64,000 bases of DNA from Paraniabella ginsengisoli. GTDB taxonomy: Bacteria > Bacteroidota > Bacteroidia > Chitinophagales > Chitinophagaceae. Where the stretch lies: positions 868,001 through 932,000 of the forward strand of contig NZ_JAKWBL010000001.1 of NCBI RefSeq assembly GCF_022513635.1. Direction: 5' to 3'. Under the pieces are notes generated by a model. The model was not told where the DNA came from and ran no database searches. It worked only from the letters and a program-made list of their open reading frames with translations. This document shows positions 11,392 through 20,409 of this stretch, piece after piece (positions within the stretch are counted from its first letter, which is position 1; every line of letters starts with the position of its first letter). The position numbers and the translations under genes were made by a program.

Positions 11392-13153
11392 ATGAAAATA
11401 AAATTAGTATATAGTTTACTTACGGTTTTTATAATTGCTGCTGTAGCTTCTACCTCCTGCAAAAAATATGCAGATCCACCTCCTTATTTTGAAGATGATC
11501 TAGATACAACTTCGGGAACTACCAGCAGAAGGGTGTTGTTAATTGGTATTGACGGAGCTGTGAGCAGTGAAATAAAAGCTATAGCGCCGCCAACTATTAC
11601 GGCTATGCTGAGCCATTCCAAATATCAATGGGATGCTGTAACAGACGAAGTGAGTACAGATGCCGCTTCGTGGAAAACTTTAGTTTCAGGTGTATCTTAT
11701 AGCCGCCATAAAATATTAGATAGTACTTTTATTTATTCGCCGCCTGCAGGGGACGATACGCATGGAGGTGCTCCAGCATTTTTCCCTTCCATGTTTTCTT
11801 ACATACTATCTTCTGCTAGTAAAAATAATATGCGAACCAGCTTTATTTCTTCCTGGCCTACATTAGTTGAAAGAGTGGTGCCGGAAGTTTTGGATCCGGT
11901 AATTACTACTGGTGATCAGGGAGTAAAAGATTCTGCCATTACCCGCATTAAAAATAATAACCCTGAGTTTATGGTGCTTCACTTTAATTCGCCATCAATT
12001 GCAGGCAAAGCAGGCGGGTTTACGCAGGCGAATACAGGATATAAAGATGCTATTACAAAGATTGACGGATATATAGGAGAAATAATGACAGCATTGAAAG
12101 CAAGACCGGAATATAATAAAAATGAAGAATGGTTAGTAATTGTCACCAATACGCATGGCGGAATAGATGAAAGTTATGGAGGAACAACACCTGATGAAAC
12201 TACTGGATTTATGCTGCACTTTAATGAAAGATTCGGGTCTGTTGAGTTTACGAAAGAAGGGTCTTTCATAAGTCCATTGTTAACAGGCAATCAAGGTTCT
12301 GCTATAAAAGCTATATTGAGTGATCCTAATGCATATAATCCCGGTTCTGCTCCAACCACTATTGAATTAAAGGTGAGGGGATCTAAAGCGGCTGGATCCT
12401 ACCCACCATTTTTTACAAAAAGTCGGAACAACCTGGTGGTGGAAGTTTACTTGCTGGTGCATCTAGTGCTGGATTCGTATGCTGGACAAATAACAGCGGC
12501 TGGAATATGGAAGTAAAAGGAGGGACAACCAGGTCAAGGCCCGGAGCTGCAGCACCTCCTGTGTTTGATGGGGAGAATTGGCATACTATCTCAATGGTAT
12601 TTTGGGCTGATAGTATTGGAAAAAATGGTTACAAATGTATAGCGATGGTGTAAGAGCTAATCAATTAGATATTACGACCTGGGGGCCGATTACCTCGCCT
12701 GAACCCTTGACAATAGGATGGGGAAGAGGTGATGTTATTGCATCTCATATGCAATTTAATGTGGCTGATGTGCGTGTATTCAACACAGCGCTAACCGGAG
12801 CAGAAATTGTACAAAATTTATGTATTACAGATATTAAACAGCATTCAAAATATAGTGCGCTTACAGGCTATTGGCCTTGTAATGACGGTTTTGGTGGTAG
12901 TTTTAAAAACTATGCGCCCGGAGCAGTAAATAAGGATTTTCTACTTACTACTGGTTTTTCCTGGGCAAATGTCGCATCTAATCCTTGTACTTTTCCTGCT
13001 ATAAATGATCCTAATCGCAGAACATTATTGCTTACAAGCTCCAGTGTTGCGGCGACAGCATTTTATTGGTTGCGCGTACCTGTTAGCGAATCATGGGGCT
13101 TCGAAGGAAGCAAGTGGTTAGCAGATTATGATAAAGAGTTCATTGAATTTTAA
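11392..13153 (+). CDS. Alkaline-phosphatase-fold / LamG (DUF4983-type) lipoprotein, copy 2
   Basis: A paralogue of the gene at 7396 with the same plan: lipoprotein signal (STSCKKYADPP), VLLIGIDGAVSSEI, ASWKTLVSGVSYSRHKI, YKDAITKIDGYIGEIMTAL, VIVTNTHGG, then a LamG-like half ending LTGYWPCNDGF. It keeps THGG where the superfamily has DHG, whereas copy 1 has lost it. Two frame breaks are visible, near 12420 (A5) and near 12626 (A6). Restoring one A at each joins FTKSEQPGGGSLLAG and IGKKWLQMYSDGV. Begins 39 bp after the M60 gene, so probably the same transcript. Confidence 0.7.
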
Positions 13154-13195
13154 TATACACAATCATTCCTACTATTTATTTTAAGCGGTTTTATT

Positions 13196-13609
13196 ATGAA
13201 AGTTTTACTTATTCTTGTTTTCGGATTTGTAACTTCTTTTACATCAAACAACTCTCCTATCAAAGAGTACTCAAAAAACGAGAATGTCACTTTTGATTCG
13301 GGGAATATTACAGTATGCAATAATAACTCAGATGTTATTCTTGACGCTGTCGGCCCGGGTGTTTCGGATATTTCTTGGCCGTTAGGGGGTGATCAATGCG
13401 GCGAGGGTACTTATTATGCTGGTTTTGGAGAATATCGAGGAATGTCTGTTGTTATCTCTTACCTTTCGCCAAATAAGACAGCAACAATTCAGTTGTATTA
13501 TAACGGAGGACAGCAAGAATTCGTTAATGTTTCTTCTGCTGGAGAATATATTATATATCCTTCTACAGAGTTGGACACTAATGATATTGTAGTTCAAATA
13601 AGTTATTAA
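13196..13609 (+). CDS. Small secreted hypothetical protein
   Basis: A 137-aa protein with a hydrophobic N-terminus (MKVLLILVFGFVTSF) that fits a signal peptide and no lipobox. The mature part is rich in Gly, Asn and Tyr, and contains two cysteines (TVCNNNSD, GDQCGEG) that could form a disulfide. I do not recognise the family. It lies last in the plus-strand nutrient locus, 42 bp after the second LamG lipoprotein and just before a strong inverted-repeat terminator. Confidence 0.6.
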   Translation: MKVLLILVFGFVTSFTSNNSPIKEYSKNENVTFDSGNITVCNNNSDVILDAVGPGVSDISWPLGGDQCGEGTYYAGFGEYRGMSVVISYLSPNKTATIQLYYNGGQQEFVNVSSAGEYIIYPSTELDTNDIVVQISY

Positions 13610-13623
13610 ATTTATACAGCAAC

Positions 13624-13677
13624 TCATATAGTACAGAAAAGCTCCTGAATAGTTAGGAGCTTTTCTGTACTATATGA
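13624..13677. terminator. Bidirectional terminator, perfect 23-bp inverted repeat
   Basis: Positions 13624-13646 and 13655-13677 are perfectly complementary with an 8-nt loop (GAATAGTT). The core AAAAGCTCCT / AGGAGCTTTT gives U-rich ends on both strands. It lies between convergent genes ending at 13609 and 13688. Confidence 0.85.
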
Positions 13678-13687
13678 TTATATAAAA

Positions 13688-14542
13688 TCACACTTCCGCC
13701 ATTTCTTCCACCATTAGATGACTATACGCTTCATTTAAAAAATTAGGTATTAGATTTTTGTTGGTCCAGTGAATTTTATCGGGATCTTCTAAGTGTTCTA
13801 ACATGCTATTAAGCTTGGCTTCTCCGTGGTTGTTAATAACCATCTCACGTTTATCTTCGTCCTGAAAATGCCTGCTCATGCCTGTTGCATCTGCTTCAGG
13901 GTGAAACTGGGTTCCAAAAATATAATCGCTGAAGCGAATGCCCATCACAGCTCTTTCGTAAGGAACATGCGGGCGTTCCTTTTCAAGACAGGTAATATAA
14001 GCGCCTATGTCGTGTAATAAATCAAGATTGGGTTGTATCAACTGAAAGTCGCGGCTGTCAACGCCAAAGAAAGGATTTTTAAGATTTCGGAATACCGGAT
14101 CTCCAACCGCTTCGGGCATCACATGCATCGGGAAGACTCCGAAGGATGTTGATTTTCGCTTGCAAAGCAAGCCGGCATTAAAATATCTGCATGCCAACTG
14201 AAAAGAATGACATATCAGAAATACAAATTTCTTATTCGAATTGTCAGGATTTTCATTCCATCTGTTAACATCTCCAAACCATCTGTTCCAGTTGATATCC
14301 CAATCGTCAAAACGAGTGCTTAAAGGATCTCCGGGACCACCGCTCGAAATAAAAATATCATAAGACAAATCAGGAAGTTCATTCTTTACCCGAACATCAA
14401 AAATATCGTAAATAATATCGTAACCTTTCTGCTCTGCCCACCTGTGCACGATCTCATTAATACACCGCATTCCCTGGTTGGGATATCCTGCATTCAGATC
14501 TAAAACTGCTACACGTATCTGCTTTTTATCATAATCAACCAT
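13688..14542 (-). CDS. Class I glutamine amidotransferase-like protein
   Basis: A 284-aa protein with the class I glutamine amidotransferase fold: SSGGPGDP, the nucleophile elbow FLICHSFQLAC, and FGTQFHPEAD with the catalytic His and Glu. All three catalytic residues are present, so glutamine hydrolysis is plausible. No synthetase domain is fused and no synthetase gene is adjacent. It resembles stand-alone GMP-synthase-type amidotransferase proteins seen in Bacteroidota. The acceptor substrate cannot be read from the sequence. Confidence 0.85.
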   Translation of the reverse strand: MVDYDKKQIRVAVLDLNAGYPNQGMRCINEIVHRWAEQKGYDIIYDIFDVRVKNELPDLSYDIFISSGGPGDPLSTRFDDWDINWNRWFGDVNRWNENPDNSNKKFVFLICHSFQLACRYFNAGLLCKRKSTSFGVFPMHVMPEAVGDPVFRNLKNPFFGVDSRDFQLIQPNLDLLHDIGAYITCLEKERPHVPYERAVMGIRFSDYIFGTQFHPEADATGMSRHFQDEDKREMVINNHGEAKLNSMLEHLEDPDKIHWTNKNLIPNFLNEAYSHLMVEEMAEV

Positions 14543-14685
14543 CCGGCAAATTTAAAGGGTTTTGTTTGGACGGAAAACCATTAACAAGCTTGATTTACTA
14601 ACAGTTGTTTATGATCAAGTTTACTGGTGAATTTATAATTGTCGCACTTAAGTCAGTATAGAGAAATATATATTTTCGGAGTCTG

Positions 14686-14722
14686 CTCTCCCTCTCCTTC
14701 GGGAGAGGGTTGGGGGTGAGGT
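14686..14722. repeat. CCCTCTCC/GGAGAGGG palindromic repeat element (intergenic copy)
   Basis: CCCTCTCC at 14690-14697 pairs with GGAGAGGG at 14702-14709 across a TTCG loop, followed by TTGGGGGTGAGG. A second copy of the element lies inside rsmG at 36990-37029. It abuts the stop codon of the gene at 14722. Confidence 0.7.
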
Positions 14723-15257
14723 CATTTAGGTTCAATTCTTCCATTAAAAGAAATAGGTGTTCTATTCAAACTTAAAACCTGTACTGATGCGTATCCTGAA
14801 GGTGTTACTGTAATAAACACCGTTCGTATTTCGTTTACATCTTTCGGTGTAATGGTGATCTGGTAATTTTTTTGCGTACTGATTTTTTGTATTCAAAATC
14901 AGTTGATGTGAACTTTATACCTCCTTTGGAAGGATCAAGCGGGGCAGTAAAAGATCTTCCAAAAAATGGTAAAAACGCAGTGACAGAATCTGGAGTTATT
15001 TTTAGATCATAGCCGGACGTAAGATTATAAAGGTTGTTACCATTAGGAAACATCAACCTGGGATTGTAGCGACTGTCTTCGGTTGGAATAACTGTTTGCG
15101 CAATAAATGTATATCTTTTTTCGTCCACGAGTTTCTCATAATCGGTGGTACTTGTTGATTGCGTGCTGCTTTGCTGCGATGCGCATCCTACACCAATTAT
15201 GAATAGGAAAAATAGAAGAATCGTATTTTTTATGGAGTATGTATTTTGCATGATCAT
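14722..15257 (-). CDS. DUF4251-like lipoprotein (frameshift)
   Basis: A lipoprotein signal ends FIIGVGCASQQ. The body contains YTFIAQTVIPTEDSRYNPRL, LTSGYDLKITPDSV, YLPFFGRSF-like FLPFFGRSFTAPLDP, and, after a frame correction, an ending of the form VTPSGYASVQVLSLNRTPISFNG. That ending is characteristic of the DUF4251 family. A lost base in an A7 run near 14872 (minus strand AAAAAAA) explains the break. The TGA lies at 14722-14724, next to the palindromic repeat. Envelope-localised; function unknown. Confidence 0.7.
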
Positions 15258-15464
15258 TGTGTTTTCGTTGTAATAATTCGATATATCAGTAAGATGTATC
15301 TTCTTCTAAATTTACACAAGTTTTATACCCAAAAGCAGATATATTATTTCTGGCGAAATTGCATAACCACATAGATTCTATGTTTAATGCTTTTAAGGCT
15401 GTATAGATTCCGCCAATGGCGGATTATAGTATCCAGGTATTAAAGGAGTATGTGTTTTTATATT

Positions 15465-15884
15465 TCATCTTCTTTCAAAAACATAAGTTACTGTGTTAAG
15501 GCCATTTCGAATTTTAGCTTTGAACCGGTTGGCATTACCAAAGCGTGGTATTTCAAAACTGTCAAATTTGGTATTCCTTCCATCAGATACATCAATGCTT
15601 AAAATAAATTCGGTGTCGCTATTATTTTCTCCATCGGTGTAAGTAAGCATCTATGTACCACTCACCCGAATAGGAATTGTCGTTTCGATCATAATACTTT
15701 GCACTGTTGTCATTGTTGAACGAAAAACGCCCCCGTCAAAAACAATATGGCTACTGCCTACGCCGAATGTATTTATTTCAACAAGTGCCCAATTGCCTAT
15801 AATGCGATTGTTGAATTTTTCAAGCTTGTGTTTGGTGCAACCAAATAAAACCAGAGGTACTAAAAGGAATATCAGGGCTCGCAT
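15465..15884 (-). CDS. Small lipocalin-like lipoprotein (frameshifted)
   Basis: It starts MRALIFLLVPLVLFGCTKHKLEKFN, a lipoprotein signal, then RIIGNWALVEIN, the opening seen in many lipocalin-like Bacteroidota lipoproteins. It continues as SFNNDNSAKYYDRNDNS, GEWYI, TYTDGEN and FKAKIRNGLNTVTYVFERR. Two frame corrections are needed, near 15725 (T run) and near 15648. About 138 aa. The family call rests on a short motif and the overall pattern, so it is tentative. Confidence 0.5.
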
Positions 15885-15938
15885 AATGGTATCATTTATA
15901 ACCGATTGACGCTGCAATATTATTTTTGGTTGCAATAC

Positions 15939-15966
15939 AAAAAAGCCGCCCAACAAAGGCGGCTCC
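15939..15966 (-). terminator. Intrinsic terminator after the S74-like gene
   Basis: On the minus strand GCCGCC (from 15958-15963) pairs with GGCGGC (from 15945-15950), followed by a T6 run (A run at 15939-15944 on plus). It lies 23 bp beyond the stop of the gene at 15989. Confidence 0.85.
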
Positions 15967-15988
15967 AAAGCTTTAATATCTGATCAGG

Positions 15989-16348
15989 CTACATACTCTT
16001 TTCTATCGTAACAAGTTTGTTTTTCAAATCTTGTATTTCTACGTTTTGTTTTTTAATGGAGGAAACCAATGCTGGAATTAAAGCTTTCTCATCTATCACT
16101 TTAATTACTTTGGTGCGATAAGCATTTTTGCCAAACCGCTCGCTGATCCTCTTTTCTTTAACCAATGTTGGAAAAAGTTCCTGCAGATCTTTTGCTAAAA
16201 ATCCATACTCTTTTCCATGATCCAGATTCAGTTCTTCTATAAAATGGGCATCAGAGCCGAGTTTGATCACTTTTTGAGGTTCAGTAACCTGGGCAAAAGA
16301 TACCGCTGAAACAAAAAGGCATGCGAAAGCTATAAATACTTTTTTCAT
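15989..16348 (-). CDS. Secreted peptidase S74 / endosialidase-chaperone-like protein
   Basis: A 119-aa protein with a cleavable signal (MKKVFIAFACLFVSAVSFAQ). The remainder matches the intramolecular chaperone domain found at the end of tail fibres and Bacteroidota surface proteins: YGFLAKDLQELFPTLVKEK, then ALIPALVSSIKKQNVEIQDLKNKL, a short coiled coil. It is much shorter than usual carriers of this domain, with no fibre part upstream. The role is unknown; possibly self-cleaving or a remnant. Confidence 0.7.
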   Translation of the reverse strand: MKKVFIAFACLFVSAVSFAQVTEPQKVIKLGSDAHFIEELNLDHGKEYGFLAKDLQELFPTLVKEKRISERFGKNAYRTKVIKVIDEKALIPALVSSIKKQNVEIQDLKNKLVTIEKSM

Positions 16349-16488
16349 ATAAAGGTTTTAATGTAGTTATTTAGAAACCGCTGATAGGCAGTATTATTAT
16401 TAATTAAAATGAATTTTTGCAGGACTAAACTGTCACTACAAAAGGAGTGGAATAGAAAGTGTTGGCCGCAGCGAGCGGAATACACCTA

Positions 16489-16793
16489 TTAAGCAAGTTC
16501 GGGAGGCGGGGTAAGAATACCTAAATCAATGCAAGGAATATAAGGGGCATTATAGACAATTTGATCGAACAACAAACTACATGCAGGCAAAGGTATTTGC
16601 ATGGCATCCACCAATAATTTTTGTTCTTGTTCTGCTGTTCTTTCTTCTGTGCCTTTTTCGGTACTACGAGACTCGCAATCGCTACATACTTCTTTTTTTG
16701 AGCATGTATCAATTTTACATCAGCCGCTATTTCCTTTGACACAAAAAGTGACAAAAGGAAGAATGCAATGATATGTATAAGTCTTAATTTCAT
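16489..16793 (-). CDS. Small secreted hypothetical protein (frameshift)
   Basis: The N-terminus is a signal peptide (MKLRLIHIIAFFLLSLFVSK), followed by a lysine-rich stretch (VPKKAQKKEQQNKNK). The frame then breaks near 16620 in an A5 run. With one A restored the protein continues KLLVDAMQIPLPACSLLFDQ and ends GILTPPPELA at 16489. I do not recognise a family. The coherent reading after correction supports a real gene of about 101 aa. Confidence 0.45.
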
Positions 16794-17161
16794 TAATACT
16801 TGCGAAGTTAATTTTTATGCCTTTCTATTCAAGAAATGACATGTATTTTTCAACGATTACAACAAAACGCTAACAAAAAAGTTCAAAAATTAGAAATTGT
16901 AAATGCTTATAAAATAATAATTTATAATATCAAGTTACATATAAATAATATTTGTATTTTATTTAATATTTTTTAAATTCAAATATGGATAAATTAAATA
17001 TTACTTTGTCAGTTGAACCGTAACTTAAATCGTTTCTTGAGGTTTATTTCTATGCTTCTTTTAATATAGGAGAAAGATTCATTTATTTTCCTATGTATTG
17101 AAATATGTTGCTCTAAATTGTTTTAAAACTTTCTAAACCTAAAGGGATTTCTTGCAAATAA
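16794..17161. other. AT-rich intergenic stretch with no gene seen
   Basis: A very A+T-rich region with no open frame of note and no tRNA-like structure. It separates the minus-strand small gene from the repeat element and terminator that lie downstream of ahcY. Confidence 0.6.
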
Positions 17162-17238
17162 CGCTGATTTTTTTGCGCAAATTTAGGCAAAACGCATCGG
17201 CGGAAATCAGCAATGTTTTATATCTGCGAAAATCAGCG
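17162..17238. repeat. Imperfect palindromic element with CGCTGATTTT ends
   Basis: CGCTGATTTT at 17162-17171 is the inverse of AAAATCAGCG at 17229-17238. Inside are GCGCA and TGCG-containing arms. This looks like an intergenic miniature inverted repeat of about 77 bp. Only one copy lies in the window. Confidence 0.5.
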
Positions 17239-17267
17239 GGGAATATTATCATCTCTATTAAAAACGA

Positions 17268-17294
17268 AAAAGCTGCCTCCCCGAGACAGCTTTT
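17268..17294 (-). terminator. Terminator downstream of ahcY
   Basis: AAAAGCTG at 17268-17275 pairs with CAGCTTTT at 17287-17294, with three further inner pairs after one mismatch. It lies 25 bp past the ahcY stop codon. Confidence 0.75.
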
Positions 17295-17319
17295 CTTTAT
17301 ATAAAACTTAAAAGTTTTA

Positions 17320-18648
17320 TTAGTATCTGTAAAGTTCTGGCTTAAATGGCCCTTCTTTAGGAATACCTAAGTAAGATGCTTGTTTGTCTGTCAGCTCTTC
17401 AAGCACAACGCCAATTTTACCAAGGTGAAGGCGTGCCACTTTTTCATCCAACTGTTTAGGCAACACGTAAACATTATTTTCATATTTATCGTTGTTCGTC
17501 CATAACTCAATTTGAGCCAGTGTTTGGTTGGCAAAAGAGTTACTCATCACAAAACTTGGGTGGCCAGTTGCGCAGCCTAAGTTCACCAATCGGCCTTCAG
17601 CTAATAAAATAATGTCTTTGCCATCTACCGTGTAAATATCAACCTGTGGTTTAACAGTATCCTTTGTATTGCCGTAATTATCGTTTAACCAGGCAACATC
17701 AATTTCAATATCAAAGTGTCCAATGTTACAAACAATAGCTTTGTCTTTCATGGCTTTAAAATGTTCGCCGGTGATCAAATCACGGCAGCCAGAAGCTGTT
17801 ACAATAATATCCGCTTCTTTTACAGCATCGATCATTCTCTTAACTTCAAATCCGTCCATTGCTGCTTGCAATGCACAAATCGGATCAATTTCTGTAACAA
17901 TAACGCGGCAGCCTGCGCCAGCCAGAGATGCAGCAGAACCTTTGCCCACATCGCCATAACCACCAACTACAGCAACTTTCCCTGCTAACATTACATCTGT
18001 AGCACGGCGAATAGCATCAACCAATGATTCTTTACAACCGTATTTGTTATCAAATTTTGATTTAGTAACAGAATCGTTTACATTGATAGAAGGAACAGGT
18101 AAAGTGCCGTTAGCCACACGCTCGTATAAACGATGAACACCAGTTGTTGTTTCTTCGCTGATACCTTTTACATGTTGAACCAATTCAGGATAAACATCCA
18201 ACACCATATTAGTAAGATCGCCACCATCATCTAAAATCATATTCAAAGGACGATCAGCAGCACCAAAGAACAATGTTTGCTCAATACACCAGTCAGCTTC
18301 TGCCTGGGTTTGGCCTTTCCATGCAAACACACCAACGCCAGAAGCAGCAATGGCCGCAGCCGCATGATCCTGCGTTGAGAAGATGTTGCAAGAGCTCCAT
18401 TTAACTTCCGCTCCCAAAGCTACCAGCGTTTCAATTAACACTGCAGTTTGGATGGTCATGTGGAGGCAACCCGCAATGCGCGCGCCTTTCAGCGGTTGAG
18501 AAGCTGCATATTCTTCACGAATGCTCATAAGGCCAGGCATTTCAGCTTCCGCCAGGCGGATTTCTTTGCGGCCCCATTCAGCCAATGAAATATCTTTTAC
18601 TTTGTACTTCAGGTCTAAATCGATCTGAGTTTTTGTAACGGTTGACAT
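17320..18648 (-). CDS. ahcY: Adenosylhomocysteinase
   Basis: This enzyme splits S-adenosylhomocysteine into adenosine and homocysteine in the methyl cycle, using bound NAD. The 442-aa length is normal for bacterial AhcY. Visible are the opening [19 protein letters not shown], the substrate-site regions [16 protein letters not shown] and [16 protein letters not shown], the NAD-binding loop [14 protein letters not shown], and the C-terminal PFKPELYRY with the conserved Lys and Tyr. Intact, unlike many neighbours. It diverges from the Lrp/AsnC regulator at 19026; a regulatory link is possible but not shown. Confidence 0.98.
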   Translation of the reverse strand: MSTVTKTQIDLDLKYKVKDISLAEWGRKEIRLAEAEMPGLMSIREEYAASQPLKGARIAGCLHMTIQTAVLIETLVALGAEVKWSSCNIFSTQDHAAAAIAASGVGVFAWKGQTQAEADWCIEQTLFFGAADRPLNMILDDGGDLTNMVLDVYPELVQHVKGISEETTTGVHRLYERVANGTLPVPSINVNDSVTKSKFDNKYGCKESLVDAIRRATDVMLAGKVAVVGGYGDVGKGSAASLAGAGCRVIVTEIDPICALQAAMDGFEVKRMIDAVKEADIIVTASGCRDLITGEHFKAMKDKAIVCNIGHFDIEIDVAWLNDNYGNTKDTVKPQVDIYTVDGKDIILLAEGRLVNLGCATGHPSFVMSNSFANQTLAQIELWTNNDKYENNVYVLPKQLDEKVARLHLGKIGVVLEELTDKQASYLGIPKEGPFKPELYRY

Positions 18649-18777
18649 ATTATTTATTTAAGATTTGAAATTTAGAATTTAATATTTTTTGTTATCAGCA
18701 AATGAATATTACTCATCAATTTTGCGTCGCACTCTTTTGCTGTTTGAATATATGGCATCCCACATATTCTTCGCCAT

Positions 18778-18919
18778 TGTCTGAACCATGATTTATAAGA
18801 TTAGAAGATTTGCAGGATTATAATAAATGTATGTCACAAATGCACGAATCATATTTTCAATAATTCTCCTCACCTAAGTCTTCTAATCCAGAAAATCCAC
18901 CCAAATCCAGGTTCAGACA
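18778..18919. mobile_element. MITE-like palindromic element, ends TGTCTGAACC / GGTTCAGACA
   Basis: The ends TGTCTGAACC (18778-18787) and GGTTCAGACA (18910-18919) are perfect inverted repeats. Inside lies a second inverted pair, GATTAGAAGA (18799-18808) and TCTTCTAATC (18879-18888), as well as GATTT/AAATC. About 142 bp with no coding capacity. It resembles short intergenic palindromes that are common in Bacteroidota genomes (recalled, not searched). Confidence 0.6.
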
Positions 18920-19025
18920 TGCTGCTCCGGCAAAAGTACAAAACAGGATAAATGAATATAGTTAAAAGATATTTTAAGTAGATAATTCTTTAAATTTATA
19001 TTTTTATAGAATAAAATACTGTTTT

Positions 19026-19517
19026 ATGCCTGCAAATAAAGCGCTTAAAGAACAAGTTACTATCAATCTGGACAATAAAGATTTAGAAATATTGAAGTTG
19101 CTTCAAAAAAATGCGCGGATCACTGTTAAAGAAATTGCAGATACGATTCATTTAAGTACAACACCGGTGCATGAGCGTGTAAAACGATTAGAGCAATCTG
19201 GAATTATAACTCATTATGCAGCCATGCTCGACGCCGCCAAACTGGGTAAACGTTTAATGGTTATTTGCCACGTATCTTTAAGAGAGCATAATAAAATAGC
19301 AGGCTCTAAATTCATCAAATCCATTTTGTCCATGCCCGAAGTGTTGGAGTGTTACAGTATTTCCGGCGAGTTTGATTTTTTGCTAAAAGTGCTTACAGAA
19401 GACATGGAACGTTATTACGATTTTCATGTAAATAAACTCAGCCAGACAGATAATGTTGGCCATGTACAAAGCACTTTTGTAATGGGCGTGGTAAAGCAAA
19501 CACATGAACTGATTTAG
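19026..19517 (+). CDS. Lrp/AsnC family transcriptional regulator
   Basis: A 163-aa protein with the standard layout: N-terminal winged helix-turn-helix (LDNKDLEILKLLQKNARITV, TTPVHERVKRLEQSGII), then a RAM/ligand-binding domain (KSILSMPEVLECYSISGEFDF, KVLTEDMERYYDF). These proteins sense amino acids and form octamers or dimers on DNA. It faces away from ahcY across 377 bp that also hold the palindromic element. The effector is unknown. Confidence 0.93.
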   Translation: MPANKALKEQVTINLDNKDLEILKLLQKNARITVKEIADTIHLSTTPVHERVKRLEQSGIITHYAAMLDAAKLGKRLMVICHVSLREHNKIAGSKFIKSILSMPEVLECYSISGEFDFLLKVLTEDMERYYDFHVNKLSQTDNVGHVQSTFVMGVVKQTHELI

Positions 19518-19624
19518 GATGATGCATTAAAGCGTATGATAAAAAAGATAAATCAGAGGTATGAGATTTCTTATTTGGTTTGAGAGTTCGTCAGCAGCAG
19601 CCCTTTTACTCATAAAAATAGTAT

Positions 19625-19892
19625 TTAAGGTTGTGCTGTGAATTTTGCACCTAAAGAAGCAAGCGTTTCATGAACGCCTAAAAGATTAAATTGACCCTCT
19701 TTTAAATAATGCCTAAGCCTTGTGCAGTTTTACCATATTCTAAGTTGGAATTAACTGGTATGAATAGAAATTGATCATCCAAAAACAAAAAATCGTGCGT
19801 TCCATCCTCGAATATGATGCTATAATAATAACTTTTGATGTTTAAGATATTTGCCTCATCTATACATTCTATTTTTTTATTGTTTTTTGCAT
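19625..19892 (-). CDS. Small hypothetical protein (two frameshifts)
   Basis: Reading the minus strand from the ATG at 19892 gives MQKTIKK-IECIDEANILN, SYYYSIIFEDGTHDFLFLDD, QFLFIPVNSNLEYGKTAQG, LRHYLKEGQFNLLGVHETL and ends GAKFTAQP at 19625. Two single-base restorations are needed: in an A7 run near 19877 and a GG near 19698. The result is an acidic protein of about 89 aa with no frame long enough to stand out. Family unknown. The consistency with the window-wide homopolymer loss supports it. Confidence 0.5.
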
Positions 19893-19975
19893 ATCTGAAT
19901 TTACATAAAATTTCTCAAAATTCAATCAAATAGATAAAAGGATAACTGTTGAAATATTGAAGTATAAGTTTGTTA

Positions 19976-20371
19976 TCAGAACAATCGAAATTGCAATATC
20001 AAAGAAACAACAGCACCCAAGAGCGCTGCAATCGAAACAACTATTGCTAGCCAATATCTATTTCCTTCTATTTTTCTCTGCGCTCCTTTCTTACTTGTCC
20101 AGAAAGTGCTTATCCTGAATGCTCATGATATTTTTTCGTTAAGTAAGGATTATCAACGGCTTCAGCATCATCTTTTTAACTTGTTCGAGTTGTAATAAGT
20201 TAAGGGAATAACCGGAGGAAGTGGCCCTATATTAGACGCTTATGTATTTTACCGACGAACCAGGTTTCTTATCTAATAAATGGAGCAAATTTTGAAGTTT
20301 TTCAACGTTCTCTCGATTAAATTTGAGAATAGTTAAATCTTTAGAAATCAAGTCGGTTTTGCGTCGCACAT
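19976..20371 (-). CDS. Small hypothetical membrane-anchored protein (multiply frameshifted)
   Basis: The minus strand reads, in pieces, MCDAKPT, LISKDLTILKFNRENVEKLQ, NLLHLLDKKPGSSVKYIS, then DDAEAVDNPYLTKKYHEHSG and a C-terminal membrane segment (YWLAIVVSIAALLGAVVSLI) ending at 19976. Three or more corrections are needed and the middle part can be read in two ways, so the exact protein is uncertain. It lies next to the Abi_2-type gene but on the opposite strand. No family recognised. Confidence 0.35.
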
Positions 20372-20395
20372 TCCACAAGTGTAGTGATAATGGGT

Positions 20396-20403
20396 TATCT
20401 TTG
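20396..20403 (+). promoter_or_regulatory. Candidate -7 box for the abi-associated RNA
   Basis: TATCTTTG at 20396-20403 fits the Bacteroidota -7 consensus TAnnTTTG. I see no clear TTTG at the expected -33 spacing. Transcription would start near 20410, just before the hairpin at 20414. Confidence 0.5.
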
Positions 20404-20409
20404 TAATAA

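Noticed and set aside
19..13153. Multiple frameshifts in outer-surface genes as phase variation
   Set aside because: The same pattern hits housekeeping genes at the same rate, and the runs are short (often 3-7 bases). Technical base loss explains it better.
13389..13592. Alternative frame within the small secreted gene at 13196
   Set aside because: It lacks any signal or motif and lies wholly inside the better-supported frame with a signal peptide.
15399..15425. TCCGCC/GGCGGA hairpin as terminator for the lipocalin-like gene
   Set aside because: The stem is clear, but there is no T run on the minus strand. Left unassigned.
18649..19025. SAH or SAM riboswitch upstream of ahcY
   Set aside because: The structure in this gap is explained by the MITE-like palindrome, and I see no match to known riboswitch cores.
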